Assembly (NCBI RefSeq): GCF_047663525.1
Contig: NC_092587.1
Coordinates: 42,492,501-42,556,500 of the forward strand
Direction: 5' to 3'
Origin: Anas platyrhynchos
Lineage: Eukaryota > Chordata > Aves > Anseriformes > Anatidae
Length of the DNA: 64,000 bases
The notes beneath the pieces were generated by a model. That model saw nothing but the letters and a program-made list of their open reading frames with translations, made no database searches and was not told the DNA's origin. The position numbers and the translations under genes are program-made. Positions 61,701-64,000 of the stretch are shown piece by piece. Numbering within the stretch: the first letter of the stretch is position 1; each line of letters starts with the position of its first letter.

Positions 61701-63792
61701 TCAGCGCTCTCCCCAGCCTTTTGGTGAGGCAGGTAAAGGTTTCCCCAGAGTCAGCAGGAAGACATTTGTTCCATCATTTTTATCCAAGGTGGCCACTGTA
61801 CCTAGCAGCCACATAACACTGAAGGGTGGGGCAGAGTAAGCCAGGTTTGTCTTAAGACTAGTGAAGTTCTTTGCTCCTCCCTGCCCCTCTCAGGAGGCTT
61901 TTCCAGATAAAGTGTTCTGCTCCTGTCCCGTGTCTCCAGTGGTGGGGGAAAGGGGTAGGGTTATCTCTGGCCAGCAAGTCTGGAACACAAATTGTTCTTC
62001 TCAAGTTCCTGTCCCGCTGTCCCTGTTACGTCACTGCAGTGGAAAGTCTCTATCCTCAGATTAATCTGCTGCCTGAAGACTGATAAGCAGTTGTTTGTCC
62101 TCCCGGGTTGATTTGAGGGTTGGTTGTGATGGAAGGAACGGGAAGGAGTGAGGGGGGCGTTTTGTTCTGTGTCTCATGATAGAAAATTGGCGTCTCCTTA
62201 CCACGAGTGAAGGAGACCTGTCCTTGAAGTGAACATACAACACTTGGTTATTTTTTTAAAAGATGCATGCAGCTTTTTTGGCAATGTCGTTTCAGATTTG
62301 AATGCTTCGATGAGGGAGAAAATGAGGAAGTTTGGGGGGAGACTGGAGCGGGATGTGGGGTTGCGGAGTTTTCTTCCTCGCATGGTTGCAGAGCTCAGAA
62401 GTGATGTCTGTGTGGTTTTGCGCAGGTCAGCCTCGGCGGAGTGAGTCACCCAGCTGTGCCCAAAGTCACCGAGCACCTGCTGTCCCAGCCAGAACCAGTA
62501 ATGCCCAACACAGCCCTGCTGGTGAAGAACCCCCTGGCGTCCACTCATGTCTTCAAACAAGCCTGTCACATCTGCTACCCCAAAACAGGTGATGCATTTG
62601 TTCTGCCACCTGGAGCGTTGGCTCGCGCTAGGGTTTGCGTCTCCCCTGGCTGATGGGGTTCTTCCCTGCTGCAGGGCCCAAGGCTGGTGATTACACCTAT
62701 CGGGAAGGCTTGGAGCACAAATGCAAGCGAGACATCCTGCTGGGCAGGCTGAAGAACTCGGAAGACAAGACCTGGAAGAGGATTCGTCCTCGCCCAACGA
62801 AAACCAACTTTGTAGGATCGTATTACCTGTGCAAAGGTGATCTGGAGGGGATAGGGCTGCGGGTGGCTGGGAAGGGGTTGTAATTTGTGTGCCGGGGTGG
62901 CTGGGAGAGGTCTTCTGTTGGTCTTGCTTCTTGTCTTTGGGGTCTTCCTGTCCCAACAACAGCCTGTGGGCTGTGACCCCCAGTGCAAGGGGGGCCAAGG
63001 CAGTTGATAAATGCTTTGCTGAGAATCTGCCTGCTGTACACATGCCTGCATTAGTCCTGCTCCACCCAGCAGCCACGCAGCAGGTCTGTGGCTCTGCCTA
63101 GGGTAAAGCGCTCAAGGCCTGCTCCTTTGCTTGTACGTGCAACATGATCAGATAGGTCCCTGAGGCAGTGTCACTGCAAAGCTCCTGCTGAGGTGGGGAG
63201 GGAAGAATAGCCAAGGTAACGGTCCCAGCTTAGTGCTGAGCTGCCAGGAGAACTTAATCTGGATTGGCTTTAAAAAGGGGGTGGTTAAGTTGCAGCCTGT
63301 CCCTGGCTGAGCACTGCATTAAAGCAGGCCTCCGTAGTGAAGCAGTTTCCCCAACAGATGGCATCTACGTGAGGTTGTCACCACTTAGTGGTTTGCATTA
63401 ACCTCGCTGAATGCCCTGGTGTACTCAAACCTGGGGGGGAGATGTCTCTTCTTTTTCTTTGACTCTGTGTTTTCTTGCTTTCAGCTCCTTGTGAGGTGTG
63501 GGCAGTGGGAGGAGACGAAAGAGAGCTTAGTTTCTGACTGGGCCGCCCTCCCTGTGTGGTGGTGTGTGCTGTTTGTTGCTTTGTAGATATGCTTAACAAG
63601 CAGGACTGTAAGTACGGGGATAACTGCACCTTCGCGTACCACCAGGAAGAGATCGACGTGTGGACTGAGGAGAGGAAGGGGACCCTCAACCGCGACCTCC
63701 TCTTTGACCCGTTAGGTGGCATCAAGCAGAGCAGCCTCACCATTGCCAAGCTCCTGAAGGAACATCAGGGCATCTTCACCTTCCTCTGTGAG
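46733..63792 (+). CDS. ZC3H7B: Zinc finger CCCH-type containing 7B (5' part, runs off the window)
   Basis: Thirteen coding exons: 46,733-46,785; 48,315-48,348; 48,721-48,918; 49,774-49,932; 52,962-53,042; 54,418-54,474 (or from 54,415); 55,904-55,946; 59,657-59,916; 60,243-60,591; 61,534-61,592; 62,426-62,588; 62,675-62,836; 63,587-63,792. They total 1,824 nt, 608 codons in one frame; human is about 980 residues, so the 3' third is missing. Residues about 30-150 form TPR-like repeats (KYEKALEDSEKALGLD). Residues about 380-410 are LD-motif-like (DSLDLLPY, LDALDSFG). The first CCCH finger uses C538, C547, C553 and H558 (spacing 8, 5, 4). The human protein (RoXaN) binds eIF4G and rotavirus NSP3 and takes part in microRNA and RNA control. 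The start ATG follows an acceptor (46,723-46,724) and gives MERQKRK as in the family. The last donor is at 63,793. Confidence 0.94.
54415..54417 (+). other. ZC3H7B: Tandem NAGNAG splice acceptor in ZC3H7B
   Basis: The acceptor reads GCAGCAG before GAATTGG. Using the first AG adds one glutamine; the second matches the human protein join. Both isoforms stay in frame. Confidence 0.75.
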
Positions 63793-64000
63793 GTACAGGA
63801 CTTGGGGGGGGGAGTGGGAGCCTTCAGCATCTCCTCCGCGTGCCTCTTCTGGGACGTTGTGCCCCAGCCAGTGCCCTGTGCCCAGAAGGACAGCGAGCGA
63901 TGGATGCAGCCACGCAGCAGGAAGGTGAGGTAGTTCTCCTCACTCCTCCAGCTGCATGAGGTGCACACAGCCACAGGGGACCACCCTCCTCTTCTTCTGC
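63793..64000 (+). other. ZC3H7B: ZC3H7B intron, truncated by the window
   Basis: Starts with the donor GTACAGG after the exon ending LCE. The next exon is not within the window. Confidence 0.85.

Noticed and set aside
62198-63076. 292-residue minus-strand frame
   Set aside because: It is antisense to two confirmed ZC3H7B exons and the intron between them; composition shows no domain.

Overview
This is vertebrate nuclear DNA from a bird, most likely a galliform. The evidence is CR1 LINE fragments with the ATTCTATG-type 3' tail, genes cut into many short exons with GT-AG junctions, and the gene order CHADL - RANGAP1 - ZC3H7B. In human, from general knowledge, the same three genes lie together on 22q13.2 in the same relative orientation. 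No bacterial features, CRISPR arrays or operons are present.

Layout. Positions 1-7,463 are an array of telomere-type TTAGGG blocks alternating with TTCTAGG/TTCTAGGG blocks and a recurring 16-base linker (25 copies counted). A compact LTR retroelement (257-2,383) is inserted in the array; its two 267-bp LTRs are identical and a six-base target duplication flanks it. The TTAGGG strand points toward the genes, which is the wrong polarity for a chromosome end at the left edge, so the array is interstitial, inverted or mis-joined. Positions 7,464-11,460 are AT-rich and hold decayed coding remnants on the minus strand: a liprin-alpha (PPFIA) exon with four in-frame stops and intact splice-site dinucleotides, an unassigned possible terminal exon, and an unassigned decayed reading frame. 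A CR1 LINE (about 11,470-12,287) then abuts the 3' end of CHADL.

Genes. CHADL (minus, 4 coding exons, 729 aa) is a secreted leucine-rich-repeat protein whose stop codon lies in the CR1 tail. RANGAP1 (minus, 15 coding exons, 574 aa) is the Ran GTPase-activating protein of nuclear transport, with a noncoding first exon in a CpG-rich promoter near 37.1 kb. ZC3H7B (plus, 13 coding exons, 608 codons visible, running off the right edge) is a TPR/zinc-finger RNA-binding protein. RANGAP1 and ZC3H7B are divergently arranged about 4.5 kb apart, each next to a CpG-rich segment. All exon sets were assembled by eye from splice sites and reading-frame continuity; the summed lengths (2,190, 1,725 and 1,824 nt) are all multiples of three.

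The three genes work in different processes (cartilage matrix, nuclear transport, RNA regulation) and share a neighbourhood rather than a pathway. The unusual part of the window is the left 12 kb: composite telomeric satellite, young retroelement, gene debris and the CR1-CHADL junction.
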